From Fonsecaea monophora (Eukaryota; Ascomycota; Eurotiomycetes; Chaetothyriales; Herpotrichiellaceae): a stretch of 64,000 nt of DNA. The notes under the pieces are model-generated. The model saw nothing but the letters and a program-made list of their open reading frames with translations, was not told where the DNA came from and ran no database searches. Positions 20,073-31,394 of the stretch are shown here, one piece after another. Position 1 is the stretch's first letter. Every line of letters starts with the position of its first letter. A program made the position numbers and the translations under genes. The stretch is taken from the NCBI RefSeq assembly GCF_001642475.1, contig NW_019173935.1, forward strand, positions 620,001 to 684,000, given 5' to 3'.

Positions 20073-23000
20073 TCAAGACATCGTGGGTGGTGCTCCCATA
20101 AACGCAGCGTTGTTGAAGCCATCTTCCTGCTTGACGGTGCCGTTGAGCAGAGGGCATAGTCTTGATAGTCAAACAATGTCAGTAATCGAACAATGGCCAG
20201 GGAAAGAGAGAATGAAATGTCCTTGGACCGGAATAGCGTCAAATGAGACACGGCGGGTGCCATTCCCACGTTAAAACCATTGTGAAGAGCCACCATTCTC
20301 AGACCAAAGTGAGCAAGAGAACGAGAAAGTTGACCTTCTCAATGTCATCAACCTGAGAAACCCGGCGCACTCATCCACAGCGATCCAACCTTGCGATCAA
20401 TGGGGAGATTGCAATTTTTACACTTAGCATTCGTGACTGACTTTTTGTTGGTCTTGATGTGGCCCACCTGACCACAGTTGGCACACTTTCGCTGCGTAGG
20501 TTGTGTGTTGCGTCCGCCGCCACCACCGCCGCCGCCTTCTCCGTCCGGAGACATGGCGGTGCCACCGGGAGAAGTAGCGGCTTGAAGGGCTTCTTTGTTT
20601 TTGCTGCGCTTTTGCCGGCGGGCTTTGTTCTTCTCGAGTTGCGCGAGTGCCTCTTCGAGTCTGCGTGTCATTGTTAGCAATCCTAAGGTTCGAGCATTCA
20701 CGACAGGAACGGTATGCTGACCGTCTCTTCCGCCTTGCATCCTGCTCCGGGTCACCGGTAGGTTCGAGTTCACTGAGGCTATACGCACGTAAGCAAGAGA
20801 CAGGGAGACCAACGTGTGGGTTCCCACAAACCTTGTGCTTTGCATCTCTTCCGCTTCCTTGATCTTCATATATCGCTTAATCACTGCTGGGTCAGTTTCA
20901 AAGTGCTCTTGCTCCATGATTTCGCCGTCTTTGGTCTTGATTCGGCGCACAATCCGTAGGGCTTTCTGGGTCTGACTGCCGACACTGCGTCTACTGAATG
21001 AGGTGGCCGTCTCGTCATCCCGACGCCTAGAGATCGAGGGTGTCTGCGTTCCGGACATTGGCGTCGCTCGGATATTCGACCGGCTTTCTGGGTATTTATC
21101 TTCCTGTGCGTCCACATCCCCATCCATGTCCAAATCGGAAGGCTCAATTTTCGACCCGAGACTGGCTTTCTGCTTGTCCCAAATCCCACGAATGGACTCC
21201 TCGTAGGATTTCTGCTGGCGAGCAACGTTGTAGCTGTGACCACCGAGTTCTTTTTTCAAAGCAATGGCGTCCATGGCAGAACCACCGATCGGCCGGAATC
21301 CACCTTTCATGCTTGTCTTGATGAATGAGAACGCTTCACCGCGGCCGGACGGATCACCCTCACCGTACAACTTGAGCATAGCTTTCCCTTGAGCGGCTTG
21401 CAGGAAATTCTTTGTGGTTCTCCATGGCGCGAGTTGCTGCTCGATACTATCGGCCTCATTCTCTTTGGTGTCGTCTTCCTCGTCATTATCCGCATACCCG
21501 GAGTCCTGAAGATACTGGGCACCGACTTGCATTGACTCCAAAAGACAAATGTCTTCCGGTCGGATCAGTTTTTGAATTTGTTCTTCGCTTGGGACCTGAT
21601 CACCCGGCCGCATTTCCCACTCCTTGAATTCTTTGTTGAAAATCATGAACTCTTTCATCTTCTGTCGGTTCTGCATGTCCGTCGTCCCAGGGAAATGCCT
21701 CGTGACATCCTCGACATGAATGCGCTTGGTTCTCTTCTTGCGAGCGATACGGTATGATATGGCCTTTAACCGATTCTTGGCCGCGGTGGTGACCATACGC
21801 GAATGTGTTCCGGGGACGGTGACCGAAGGAAGCTCCTGTCCAACCACGAAAACGTTTTCGAGGTTCCTCAAGTAGTGGCTTTGCCCGTGCACCCCCGTGG
21901 TCTCGCGAATTACCAAGAAATCGTGGGATTTGGCCTCTTGGTTGAAGATCGGAGCTCTGTACATAGAGTTGTAGAGGGCTGTCATGGTCTCGCCCGGGTC
22001 GATTTGACCGAAGATGTAGAAAGGAGATTTATCCTCTGGCAGCAACAGCGACGTCTCGCCGATCTCATATTTGGGCCGGAAGTTGTCTTCATTGCTCTTC
22101 TTGCGGTAATAGTTGATGATTTTGTTACCCATGCCAGTCTGAGAAAGCATTAAAGGATGCTCCTCGGAGTATTCGAGTAGAACAATCGAAGAATTATCAG
22201 CCATAGAAATCTCTTTCGTAGTAGGATAGAGCTCCAAAGCGGGTCGATGCTTTTGGTGTTTCCTCTTGACCTTTGCAGGTTGTCGAAAAACAATAGGGTG
22301 TCTGAAGTGCATTCGTTTCCTGTGGAAGTTGCGCAACTCTTGGAGAGACAACTGGACTTGGTAGTATGGGTATTGCAAACGAACAGCAGGCAGTGAGTGC
22401 TCGATCGTTAGATTGGTGAGCTGGCCTCGAACTTTGTGCCTATGATTCTGCTTGAGCAGGTCGTATTCGGCGTCATTGGATGTTTTGAAGCGATGTTGAA
22501 GACGATCCTTAAGCGTTTTCACGGCAGGTCGCTTCTCACCAGGGCGAACCTTTGCTCTGAGAGCCTCCGGATCAACCTCTTCGACAAGTAGATCGGGGTC
22601 GTTCAAGTCCAATACAACCTTTGTGGCGAGTCTTGCAGTGATCTTTTCGGGGTCATCAAAGGATGGTACGTCGAGCTCACGAATCCTGACAAGATCTTGA
22701 GGATCCAACCCAAGGCGGCGCTTCTTACGGGGTTTCTCCTGATCAAAATCATCATCAAAACCGAACATCTCTTCGTCGCTGTCGACAACTCGAGGATTTA
22801 TCTCAACAAACTCCTCGTCCGAAGGTGCCAGATGCGAGAGTGTATCGAATTCCGTGCACATGAATTCCAAATCACGCATCGTCAAGCCGCCAGGGAGGGG
22901 CTCGTCCAGGTCTGATTCTTCTGAAGACTCTACGGCTTCCACAGAAGCTACAGTTTCTCGAATCTTCACGAAATCTGTATCAGCCTCTGGCGCGTTGATT

Positions 23001-23791
23001 GGAGCCGCTGAATTGAAGGCCACTCTTTGGTCTTGCTCGATTTCCAAGTGGACTTTGGTTGGGCGGACTTGCTTTGGAGGCTTCAGCGGCGTTTTCCCCT
23101 GCCATTTGTGCGGTCGGGGCGGGAAAAGTTCATTGAAAAATGGTGCCTCGTTACGCTTGAATTTGGGGAATTCGACCTTCAGCCATTCTTCGATGTTTTC
23201 CTGCTCCGTCTTTGGAATGTAGCCTTTACCCGACTGTGCGAAAAGCGCCAACTGTATACGATACTCTGCATCTTCAACCTCGTCCAATTCGGGTTCGAGC
23301 ATAGACAAGTCCTGGGTTGCTTCATCGCCATGCTCCGAGGCAAGGTCAGACTCTTGGTCGGCTTCTCTCGCAGGCTTCTCGTCAGGCTTCAAAGGAGTAG
23401 CGGGAGGCGGCGGAGTGGTAGAGGGACCGAAGAGATCGTCATCATCGAGACCTTCTAAAGCGTTCTCCTCAATCCCTGGCAGCATGTCGGTCGTAATTTC
23501 GACCTGGACCGGCTCTTCCTCCGGTAACAAATCATCGTCGCCAATATCTTCGTAGTCAACCGCGTCATCTGCCTTTTCACCCTGTTCCAGCTCTCTTTCA
23601 TTCAACTCATCCAAATTGAAGCCCTCGCCGCCACCCTCGTTCAACAGCGCACTGAGTTCATCATTTGTATCTGCCGGCATGTTGAAATTCTGGTCAAAGG
23701 GGGTATTGGCCGTCGAGTCCGCCATCTCGTCGTCGACATCGTCGAAGAGGCCGTCGAGGTCATTGGCCTGCTGGTAGACATCGGTGGCCAT
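20073..23791 (-). CDS. TAF1: Transcription initiation factor TFIID subunit 1 (TAF1)
   Basis: Largest TFIID scaffold subunit; contacts TBP and promoter DNA in the nucleus. Four exons: 23791-20832, 20772-20722, 20660-20442 and 20160-20073, giving 1105 residues. The acidic N-terminus (LDGLFDDVDDEM) resembles a TBP-binding segment. The central DUF3591 region includes SIVLLEYSEEHPLMLSQTGMG, PFYIFGQIDPGE, FLVIRETTGVHGQ and KRTKRIHVEDV. A CCHC-like zinc knuckle, KCANCGQVGHIKTNKK, spans the last splice junction and continues as LCPLLNG. Introns 1 and 2 (59 and 61 nt) lie in a continuously open frame, so a naive reading gives a longer protein with foreign sequence; splicing restores the family block EPTGDPEQDARRKRRLEEAL. 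The last intron is 281 nt. As in other fungi no bromodomain is present. Confidence 0.94.
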
Positions 23792-24261
23792 TGTGTAGGA
23801 TTACAAGACGAAGTGATGTCTGGGTGAAACCGCGCGGACCCCGCAGGAGTGTTTCCCTCGCGACCAAAGTCTCGCATCGCTTTAGGTGACGGAGGGTCTC
23901 ATGATAGCGCGTCAGATAGAGAGGTGGAAGTCGTATAGATGCCACGACCCAATGTCACGTTGGGTAGGAGGTGTTGTGAGATTGATGGAAATACGCAAGA
24001 CCGAGACAAGTTCTGGATTTGGAGAAAAGGCGCCTACGAAGAAAGCGAGCAATCGGACCGCGTGACTTGGGTTTAGCGTGACTTGGCGGCAGCCTGACGC
24101 GCTTAAGGCAGCCTTGCCACACACGCGATAGAACACCTACTTTGTCACTCGAGAGATGAAGGCCGCAGGTAGAGCAGCAATATGAGAAATTCAATACTTC
24201 AGGGTATCATAGCGGTAATTCATGCGGGGCGACATTATGCAACAGGCCGTGCCAACTCGTA
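23792..24261. other. Intergenic region TGS1-TAF1
   Basis: 470 bp between the 3' end of TGS1 and the start of TAF1; it must hold the TAF1 promoter. I see no distinctive element or open frame. Confidence 0.5.
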
Positions 24262-25245
24262 TCACAAGTCTCCCAATTTCAGCAGCCCCCAATCCCCCAG
24301 GTATGCACACAGGGCACGGCTGCTGCCCTTGGTGCAGTAATGCACAATCTGAGTCTTCTTATCCTCACCTACTACTTTCGCAATTTGCCTCAGGTCACTA
24401 GTTCTCGGTAGATACAACACCACGTTGGGTGTCAGCGTCTTGAGGGACTCGTAGAGATGGCTGAAAGAGTATGGTTGCATCGCTTCGATATCGAAGACTT
24501 CAGCTTCTCGGTATCCAGGACCTGCACCAAATGTAAGCGCCGGACTAATCGACTGGTGTTTGCGTACATACCTCCCCAAGGGGGACTGGCGAAAATGACA
24601 CCATAACTGCTGGCAATCGCCTTCAGTGCTTCCACAGTATTCCCCGTTTTAGATTCACCCAAGCCTAGAATCTCGAAACAATCTCCCTGGAACCAGGTGA
24701 TCCGATCAGCAACACCGTAGATCTCGGCATTGTGTTTGGCACAGGCTAGGGTAGCGGCGTCTTTCTCAATCGCGTACACTCGTTTCCATCTGCCGGAAAG
24801 TGCGAATGCGATGGTGTTGCCGCCCACGCCACACATGATGTCGAAGATGATCGACTTGCCCGGTGGTGCGGCCTCTGCTATGTGTTGTGCAATTGTGCTA
24901 ATCGAAGTCAGACAAACCTCATATAGAGGAGAAGAGGGGACGAGGAACCTACTTTGCAACCGACTCGTGGGTGACTTCATACCATGAATCATCAGTCATC
25001 CAGATACCGTCGTCATATTTTGAGAAGATCGAGTAGCCCTGATGCCAGTATCTGTAAAAGTGAGACAGGTCAGTCTCGGTAGAGAATGGGTGTTGCGATT
25101 CATACTTTTGGATGTCCCATGGAACTTCCTCGATGGTCTGGTAATGATGAACGCCTTCGGGCAAAGGCGTTGCAGGCGGCCGCTTCTTGGAAGGATTGTC
25201 ATTGTCAGTTTCAGCGCGCTCGGTGTTCTTGCGTTTCCTTCCCAT
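24262..25245 (-). CDS. TGS1: Trimethylguanosine synthase (RNA cap hypermethylase)
   Basis: S-adenosylmethionine-dependent enzyme that turns the m7G cap of snRNAs and snoRNAs into the trimethyl form; nuclear. Four exons, 25245-25106, 25051-24953, 24897-24572 and 24521-24262, give 274 residues. Removing the three 50-55-nt introns joins family blocks cleanly: DIQKYWHQGYSIFSKYD, GIWMTDDSWYEVTHESVANTIA, the SAM-binding IFDIMCGVGGNTIAFA, and the catalytic SPPWGGPGYREAEVFD containing the cap-stacking Trp. The basic N-terminus GRKRKN may be a nuclear signal. It is divergent from the RED-type gene at 25479 with only 233 bp between starts, so the two splicing-related genes probably share a promoter. 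Confidence 0.95.
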
Positions 25246-25478
25246 CCTAACGTCTAGAAGTCTGTTTGGTACTTAGGCAGATATTGTTGGCGAGAATCGA
25301 ATCAGCGGAGTTGATTTGGAGATGGGGGCGGAGCGGAGGCGCCAAAAATCACCGACGATGAATTCATTCTCGACTCCAACTCTGCCCGCAACTTTTATTT
25401 GGCAGGCACAGCAGGCGCCTCTCCCTCAACAACCAACTGAACACTGATCCAAGGCTCCTTAGGCCTTCACAGCTGACG

Positions 25479-27026
25479 ATGGACAATTCTCAATTTCGAA
25501 GTCTAATCCAATCCGACCGAAATGCAACTCCATCGAGCAGCGGGACCTCCCCGCCAACTTTCAAGAAGCCCGCGCTTGGCTCTCGAGCCCGCGCATCGAT
25601 TCCTATGACGCCTCGCTCTGTAGCGGGATTCAATGCCGCCAAAGTATTCACGCAGCAACTTGCAGAATATCGAAAAGAACACGATGGACAACCTCCAACG
25701 AAAAGGTTCAAGTCAAGCGCACCGAAAGGCAGTAAACTCGCCTCTGGCTACCAAGACCGTACCTTGGCTCGACAGACGGACGAAGAGCGTGTGGAGGAAC
25801 TCGATGATAAGGAGAAGCGAGTCAAAGCATTGGAAGAGATGTACAAACTACAACAGATTGACGAGGCTACCTTTGAGAAGCTGAAAAGCGAGATTGGGAT
25901 TGGTGGCGATCTTAAGAGTACACATCTAGTAAAAGGCTTGGACTGGAAACTGTTGGAAAGAGTTCGACGAGGCGAAGATGTCAACAGCGCTCCAATATCC
26001 GAGCGGGGGGATGCGCCTGCTCAATTGAACGTAGACGACGAACTGGAGGAAGCCCTGCAGAGAGATGTGAAGATGGAGAGGCCGACTTCGAAGGAACCAC
26101 AAGATGAAACCCCGGATGATCTCCAAGAACCCATGACACGAGATGCCATCTTGCGACGGCTGAAGGAGAGCCGAAGTGGAATGTCAGCGGCCGCCCCTCC
26201 AGAACCAGAACCAGCACTTGGAGCACGGTTCAAGAAGGTGACCTCGGAGAAGCCAAACAAGAAGAAATTCGTTGAAATCATCAATGGACGGCGCCGAGAG
26301 GTGTTACTCATCACCAATAAAGATGGAACGACGAAGAGGAAGACTCGCTGGCTTGATAAGGAGGAGGATGTCCCAAAAGGCGATCGAAATCAACCTCTTG
26401 GGATGGAAGTGCCAGCAGAACTCCTAGCGAAGCAACAAGCCCTTCTGGACCAGCAAGCGGGCGAAGAGGATGATGATGATATCTTCCAAGGAGTAGCCGA
26501 TTACGATCCACTCGCCGGTATCAACAGCGAGTCAGAGGATGAGGCAGTCGACAAAGAGACGGCGTCAAGAGCAGAGACCACCGAACAGACCGCTGCATCG
26601 ACGAGCAACAAGCCACGAAATTACTTTGCGACAAAAAATCAAGAAGAGGAAGCCGAGGATCGCACCAATCCGATTTTGAAAGATCCTACACTCCTTTCGG
26701 CCTTGAAGCGGGCTGCAGGCCTACGAAAAACGGAGGAGACGGGTGGGGATTCAGCTGTCGAGTCAGATCCTGATAAAGCCGCGAGGCAGCAGCAGTTGCT
26801 GGCTCGACTGAGAGAACGAGATAGGGCAGATGCTGCAGATCTGGATCTAGGATTCGGTGAGAGTCGGATTGCCGACGAGGACGACGAGGACGAAGCAGGG
26901 TGGGACGAGGGTGGAGGGTCGGCGAAGAAAAGTGGACGGAAGCGTGGCCCAAAGAAACGCAAGGGGGATAAAGACAACGTGAGTGATGTGATGGCAGTGC
27001 TTCAAGGGCGTGAAAAGAAGCCCTGA
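25479..27026 (+). CDS. RED/IK-like splicing factor
   Basis: Homologue of the spliceosomal B-complex protein RED (IK), which works with Smu1 in splicing activation; nuclear. It has a single exon of 515 residues. The RED N-terminal region runs from about residue 60 to 180: YRKEHDGQPPTKRFKS, SGYQDRTLARQTDEERVEELD, and the family's most typical stretch FEKLKSEIGIGGDLKSTHLVKGLD followed by KLLERVRRGED. The rest is acidic and low in complexity, ending in a basic tail (GRKRGPKKRKGDK) that looks like a nuclear localisation signal. The animal RED repeat is absent, as usual for fungal relatives. Confidence 0.85.
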   Translation: MDNSQFRSLIQSDRNATPSSSGTSPPTFKKPALGSRARASIPMTPRSVAGFNAAKVFTQQLAEYRKEHDGQPPTKRFKSSAPKGSKLASGYQDRTLARQTDEERVEELDDKEKRVKALEEMYKLQQIDEATFEKLKSEIGIGGDLKSTHLVKGLDWKLLERVRRGEDVNSAPISERGDAPAQLNVDDELEEALQRDVKMERPTSKEPQDETPDDLQEPMTRDAILRRLKESRSGMSAAAPPEPEPALGARFKKVTSEKPNKKKFVEIINGRRREVLLITNKDGTTKRKTRWLDKEEDVPKGDRNQPLGMEVPAELLAKQQALLDQQAGEEDDDDIFQGVADYDPLAGINSESEDEAVDKETASRAETTEQTAASTSNKPRNYFATKNQEEEAEDRTNPILKDPTLLSALKRAAGLRKTEETGGDSAVESDPDKAARQQQLLARLRERDRADAADLDLGFGESRIADEDDEDEAGWDEGGGSAKKSGRKRGPKKRKGDKDNVSDVMAVLQGREKKP

Positions 27027-28872
27027 AGTCCGAAGATCATACCGAGTACCTCGTACAGGACATTGAATCTCGTGCCCGTTTCTTTTCATAAAGTTTCGCT
27101 TCTGCACGACATCTGACCGCGTGGCCGTAATCGAAACGAAATGGCAATGTCAATGCGCTAGAAGACGATACTGGAGTACATATCCTTCGTACGTACAACG
27201 CACCACATGGTCGAAGGCCTGGAGCGTTTCTTAAATTGCACAGAAACCCAAAGGGGGGGACGTTGTTTTGGTAGGATCCGCAAGCGGGGGGCAGAGGAGT
27301 TTTCAACTTCCCCCCTGTTGACATTGCGCGGACTTTCGGAAATCGGGATATCAAATGGTCAGATTTTCAAGATGACCAAGGGAAAGATGGTGGTTAGGAA
27401 GTGAATCGGTGGAAATGGCGAGGAGGATGGAGATTAACGAGTACTAGTACCATTCCCTTGTAGATGGCCTGGTACGGGACCTTCATCCCTGGGATGCGAT
27501 AGGGATGCGATATAGAAAGGTACCAAGTACGGAGTATCTATTCGTAGCACGTGTGTTGCTAGTACTATGATCCTATCACGCCAGAAGACCCAGCCAGGTA
27601 AGGGGAAACTATTCCCGATATGGAAGTTCTCCGTACTAAATGCCTCCCTGTTAGTACCACCATCAGGACAGTCCACTGAACAGATGACGTGTCCCATGCC
27701 AAGCCCCACAACCCACCAGATTCTAGGTACACACTCTCTCACATACTTACACACATTCTCTCTGAATCGCTTCATCAATATCTCAGTACTAATATAGCAC
27801 AGCTGAGTACTATTTCCACCTTTCTTACTGCCCGCAGAGACTCTCGTTGTCAATCACTAATCCACTCCTTGTTCACGATGTCAAGAATATCCGCCACTGG
27901 GATCTTCTGGACTAGTGTCCGTTTTCCCCTTGGGCCCAAGCAGGGGTCTGTTGCGCGGGTGGCTGGTACCTGACACCACGTAGCGTTGCGACCGGCAAAG
28001 CTAACCCTCATCGGATTGTTTCGATAGCTTAACTGGCTCACCCGTTTGCTGGACCTCGCCGGAGCTCGCAGTGGTGGATGTTTCCCCTGCATTGCCGCCC
28101 CCATTGGCGGTTTCAGGTCAGATCTTTACCAATCTGGCCGCTGACTGGCTTCGGAACGACCAAGATCCTGCGACAGTAGCCTCGTTGCCAATTGACCTCG
28201 CCTGTTCTGCAGCTTTCCCCTTTTTTGGCCCCAGCCTGGGAATCTGGGACTCCCATGCCAGCAACCAGGACCGTTACGATAGCCCGACCCATGGTCACGG
28301 CGTTTCTGATACATGTCATTTTTACCCGCTTCTCTTCTCGCTGCCAGCGAATGGATCTTGAAAAGACCTGTCTCTTACAACACCGGGAAACATGCGGTCT
28401 ACCATCTACCAGGATCCCCGTCACACGAAAGACCACCATGAAACGTGCCAACCCGTTTTTGCTGTCCTGTTCACAACTATCCTTCAACCCCTTCCACCAT
28501 GTTCCCCATCGACCCCTCTGCTGGCAGAGGTATAACTCTGAGGTTCTTGTCGTTTCATTTACATCTCCTTCCTTCTCCTTCCTACACAGCTGTCTTCCCC
28601 CGTTGTAGGCTCTCTGACACGTTTGTGCGACACATTGCACTTCGTCTTTCTTTCTGCAAGGCTAGTCCTTCGTTCCGTCATTCGCACACTGCAGAGCTAC
28701 GCTCGCGGTCACTCTTTCACCCAACCAGGTCCTTCATTGATTGAATCGGCTACAGCGTTCCCCAGGCGGGTCGTCAAAAAAACCCATATACTATACCTCG
28801 CATCGCTTTCCTGCAAGACTACTGCACCCATCAAACATCATCCCCGTCAACAGCTTACTCATCTGATTCAAT
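27027..28872. other. Intergenic region upstream of the GH128 gene
   Basis: 1.85 kb without a believable gene. The last ~600 bp are pyrimidine-rich on the plus strand (CTTCCTTCTCC-type tracts around 28560-28600), as often seen before strongly expressed fungal genes. A tandem GGATGCGATA doublet lies near 27492-27512. Confidence 0.55.
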
Positions 28873-30519
28873 ATGGTTACCAAATACTTGTCTGTGGCGT
28901 TGTTCGCCTCGGCTGTTTTGGCATATCCTAAACGACACGAACGATTCCACTATGGCAGTGGCACAGGTGGTGGCTGGGCTATGCCAACTGGTGGCATCTA
29001 CCCCATGAATGGCACTGTTCACACCAAGGGTCCAGACTCTGGTGCTTCTTCGGTGGAGACACCCTCTTCTGTCGTGGCTACAGCTGTCAGGACTGTCACC
29101 GTTCAGCCCATCCCGCTCGACTCGTCTTCTCCCGATACGGCTCCCGCTCCTGCTCCGGCTTTCTCTAGCCCGCCCGAGGTTGCAGCAGTCGCTTCTAGCC
29201 CCGGGCTCGCAAATACCGATGCCGCCCCAACAGTCGCCGCTGCAACGGCAGCTGCTCCAACTGATGGTGACATGTCGTCTTGCTTCGTCTTGACTACCAC
29301 CATCACCGCCACATCTGTCGAGTACGTCACGGTCACAGCAACTGCTGGCGTTGGTGGGTCCGAGGACTCTACAGCGACTCTCCCCTCCGAGGGATCTGCC
29401 CCTTCAGGGGGTGCAGGCCAATTCTTCGGGGCTTCATCGAGCACCAGTTCTGCATCTGTTGCACCCGAAGGCCCCGGCGGATTCTATGGTGCTTCTCAAA
29501 GCTGGACCTCGGCTTCATCTACTACGTCCGCTGCACTGGGTGATCTGTCCTCATCAAGTTCATTCAGCTTTGTTTCGGTTTCTGCTACTGCTGGGCAATT
29601 CTTCCCCGGCGGCGGAAGAAGCTCGGGTGTTCCATCCTTCGGTGGCTCTTCCATCTCAGTGCCGTCCGTTGGTTCCCAAGGCGTTCCCCCTACAATCATC
29701 CCAACGACATTGGCCACTGTGACTGGCGGGTCTCCCGCTTCCAGCGCAGCCAGCAGCGCCTCTGCGTCGTCGTCCGCCTCAAGCCCAAGCTCACCTCCTA
29801 GCACTGGCTCATCGGGCAAGAGAGGTCTCTCTTACAACGACGCGTCCTTGACTGACGCCTTCGCCGGCAAGGGCATGAGCTGGGCGTACAACTGGGCAGC
29901 ATCGCCAGGTGGCCAGATTGTCTCTGGTGCCGAATTCGTCCCTCTCCTCTGGGGCCAGAACTCCATCTCAGGCTGGTCCAGCGCTGTTCAGTCCGCCATC
30001 GCCAGCGGATCCAAGCATGCCTTGGCCTTCAACGAACCGGATCTTGGTTCCCAATCGAATATCGACCCCGCGACGGCCGCCAAGCTGTACATCGACAACA
30101 TGAACCCCCTCTCCGGCCAAGTTGAGCTTGGGTCGCCCGCCATCACCAACGGGGCGGGCACCAACCCACTCATGGGCATCGACTGGCTCAACGCCTTCTT
30201 CGAGTCCTGCAATGGTCAATGCAAGGTCGATTTTGTCGCCTTTCACTGGTACGACTCGGCCAGCAACTTCGCCTACTTCAAGAGCCACGTCCAGGACGTC
30301 ATCACGGCCGCAAAAGCCAACGGGGTCAGCAAAGTCTGGCTCACCGAGTTCGGGGCGTCCGGAAGTGACAGCGATGTCGCCAACTTCCTGACGCAAGCCA
30401 TCGACTTCCTCGACTCGACAGACGCCGTCGAGAGGTACGCATACTTCATGTGTTCCAACGGCATCCTCGTCAACGGCAACTCGATTTCATCGCCCGTGGG
30501 CTCTGCCTACGCTGGCTAG
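28873..30519 (+). CDS. Secreted glycoside hydrolase family 128 (Asl1-like) beta-1,3-glucanase
   Basis: Probably acts on beta-1,3-glucan of the fungus's own wall. It has a single exon of 548 residues. Residues 1-18 form a signal peptide (YLSVALFASAVLAYP), followed by a possible KR processing site. Residues ~40-315 are a Ser/Thr/Ala/Pro-rich, surely O-glycosylated linker. The catalytic domain begins at KRGLSYNDASLTDAF and contains the GH128 marks MSWAYNW, FVPLLWG, HALAFNEPDLG (acid/base Glu near residue 387), FHWYD and VWLTEFGASG (nucleophile Glu near residue 490). It ends without a GPI signal or carbohydrate-binding module. The serine-rich stalk suggests it stays in or near the wall. Confidence 0.93.
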   Translation: MVTKYLSVALFASAVLAYPKRHERFHYGSGTGGGWAMPTGGIYPMNGTVHTKGPDSGASSVETPSSVVATAVRTVTVQPIPLDSSSPDTAPAPAPAFSSPPEVAAVASSPGLANTDAAPTVAAATAAAPTDGDMSSCFVLTTTITATSVEYVTVTATAGVGGSEDSTATLPSEGSAPSGGAGQFFGASSSTSSASVAPEGPGGFYGASQSWTSASSTTSAALGDLSSSSSFSFVSVSATAGQFFPGGGRSSGVPSFGGSSISVPSVGSQGVPPTIIPTTLATVTGGSPASSAASSASASSSASSPSSPPSTGSSGKRGLSYNDASLTDAFAGKGMSWAYNWAASPGGQIVSGAEFVPLLWGQNSISGWSSAVQSAIASGSKHALAFNEPDLGSQSNIDPATAAKLYIDNMNPLSGQVELGSPAITNGAGTNPLMGIDWLNAFFESCNGQCKVDFVAFHWYDSASNFAYFKSHVQDVITAAKANGVSKVWLTEFGASGSDSDVANFLTQAIDFLDSTDAVERYAYFMCSNGILVNGNSISSPVGSAYAG

Positions 30520-31394
30520 GAGACATGACTGATCCACCATTCCTTTTTCTTCCAAGTCGTGTGTTGTCTGTACGTGTGTGAAACCCCCAGACTTTTATGT
30601 TCAAGCACACACCTTCGCCACCACCCCAGCTTTTTAGATCTTTATATATTTACCTTCAATGTATCATATTTTTGGGCCAAAAAGAAAAAGAAAGACCGAA
30701 CACTTGGAGGGGTTTTCTAACCCTTCAAATCATTTCTCTCTGATCTACGAGCGACGGGAAATCTAGTCTTTTCTTTTTGCTTTTGGAAAGAGGTTTAGGC
30801 GGTTTTTTCTTTCTTTCTGAGAGCGGAAAAGGAGGAACCGGGATTTATCAGGTCTTTCTTGACAGGGCTGGGAAATGGGAAACGGAGAAATGGGACCACA
30901 GAAACGAGAACAAAAACTTGAACTTTGGGAAAGGTACAGACACATCATCATCATGGGATTTGATTACCCAAGAAAAACCACAAGAAGTGACACTCACACT
31001 CACACCCACACACTAAGTTGTGTGCGCTACCTCTATGGGGAGGTTGTGGAGCAAGCAGGCAGGCAGGGGGTAGAAAATTCAAAAGACGTGCAGACGAATA
31101 TAGTCAGACACAGAGTGCTCGGCACGATTGTACCTAGCCAAACCAAACGCACACTCCTTTTAACGATGTAAACGAAAGAGCGGAAATGCATTCACTCCAT
31201 AGCAAATTTAGCCGGGTGACACTTCAGATGAAATCCATACATAAATACATACACGCTTCTTTTTCATACATATATACATATATACCGAGTACATATACAA
31301 AGTTGATTCCTGCCTCGTCGGCCTGTCTGGGATATTGTTAGATAGAGATATATTCACGGTGACAATTTACCCCCTTCTTCAACGCCGCTACCGA
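30520..31394. other. Intergenic region GH128-DUF3433
   Basis: 875 bp between two convergent genes. It contains CACACTCACACT-type and ATACATACATA-type simple repeats (about 30990-31015 and 31240-31290) and no conserved frame. Confidence 0.6.

Noticed and set aside
28113..28640. 175-codon minus frame upstream of the GH128 gene
   Set aside because: It is the complement of a pyrimidine-rich promoter region and lacks any domain.
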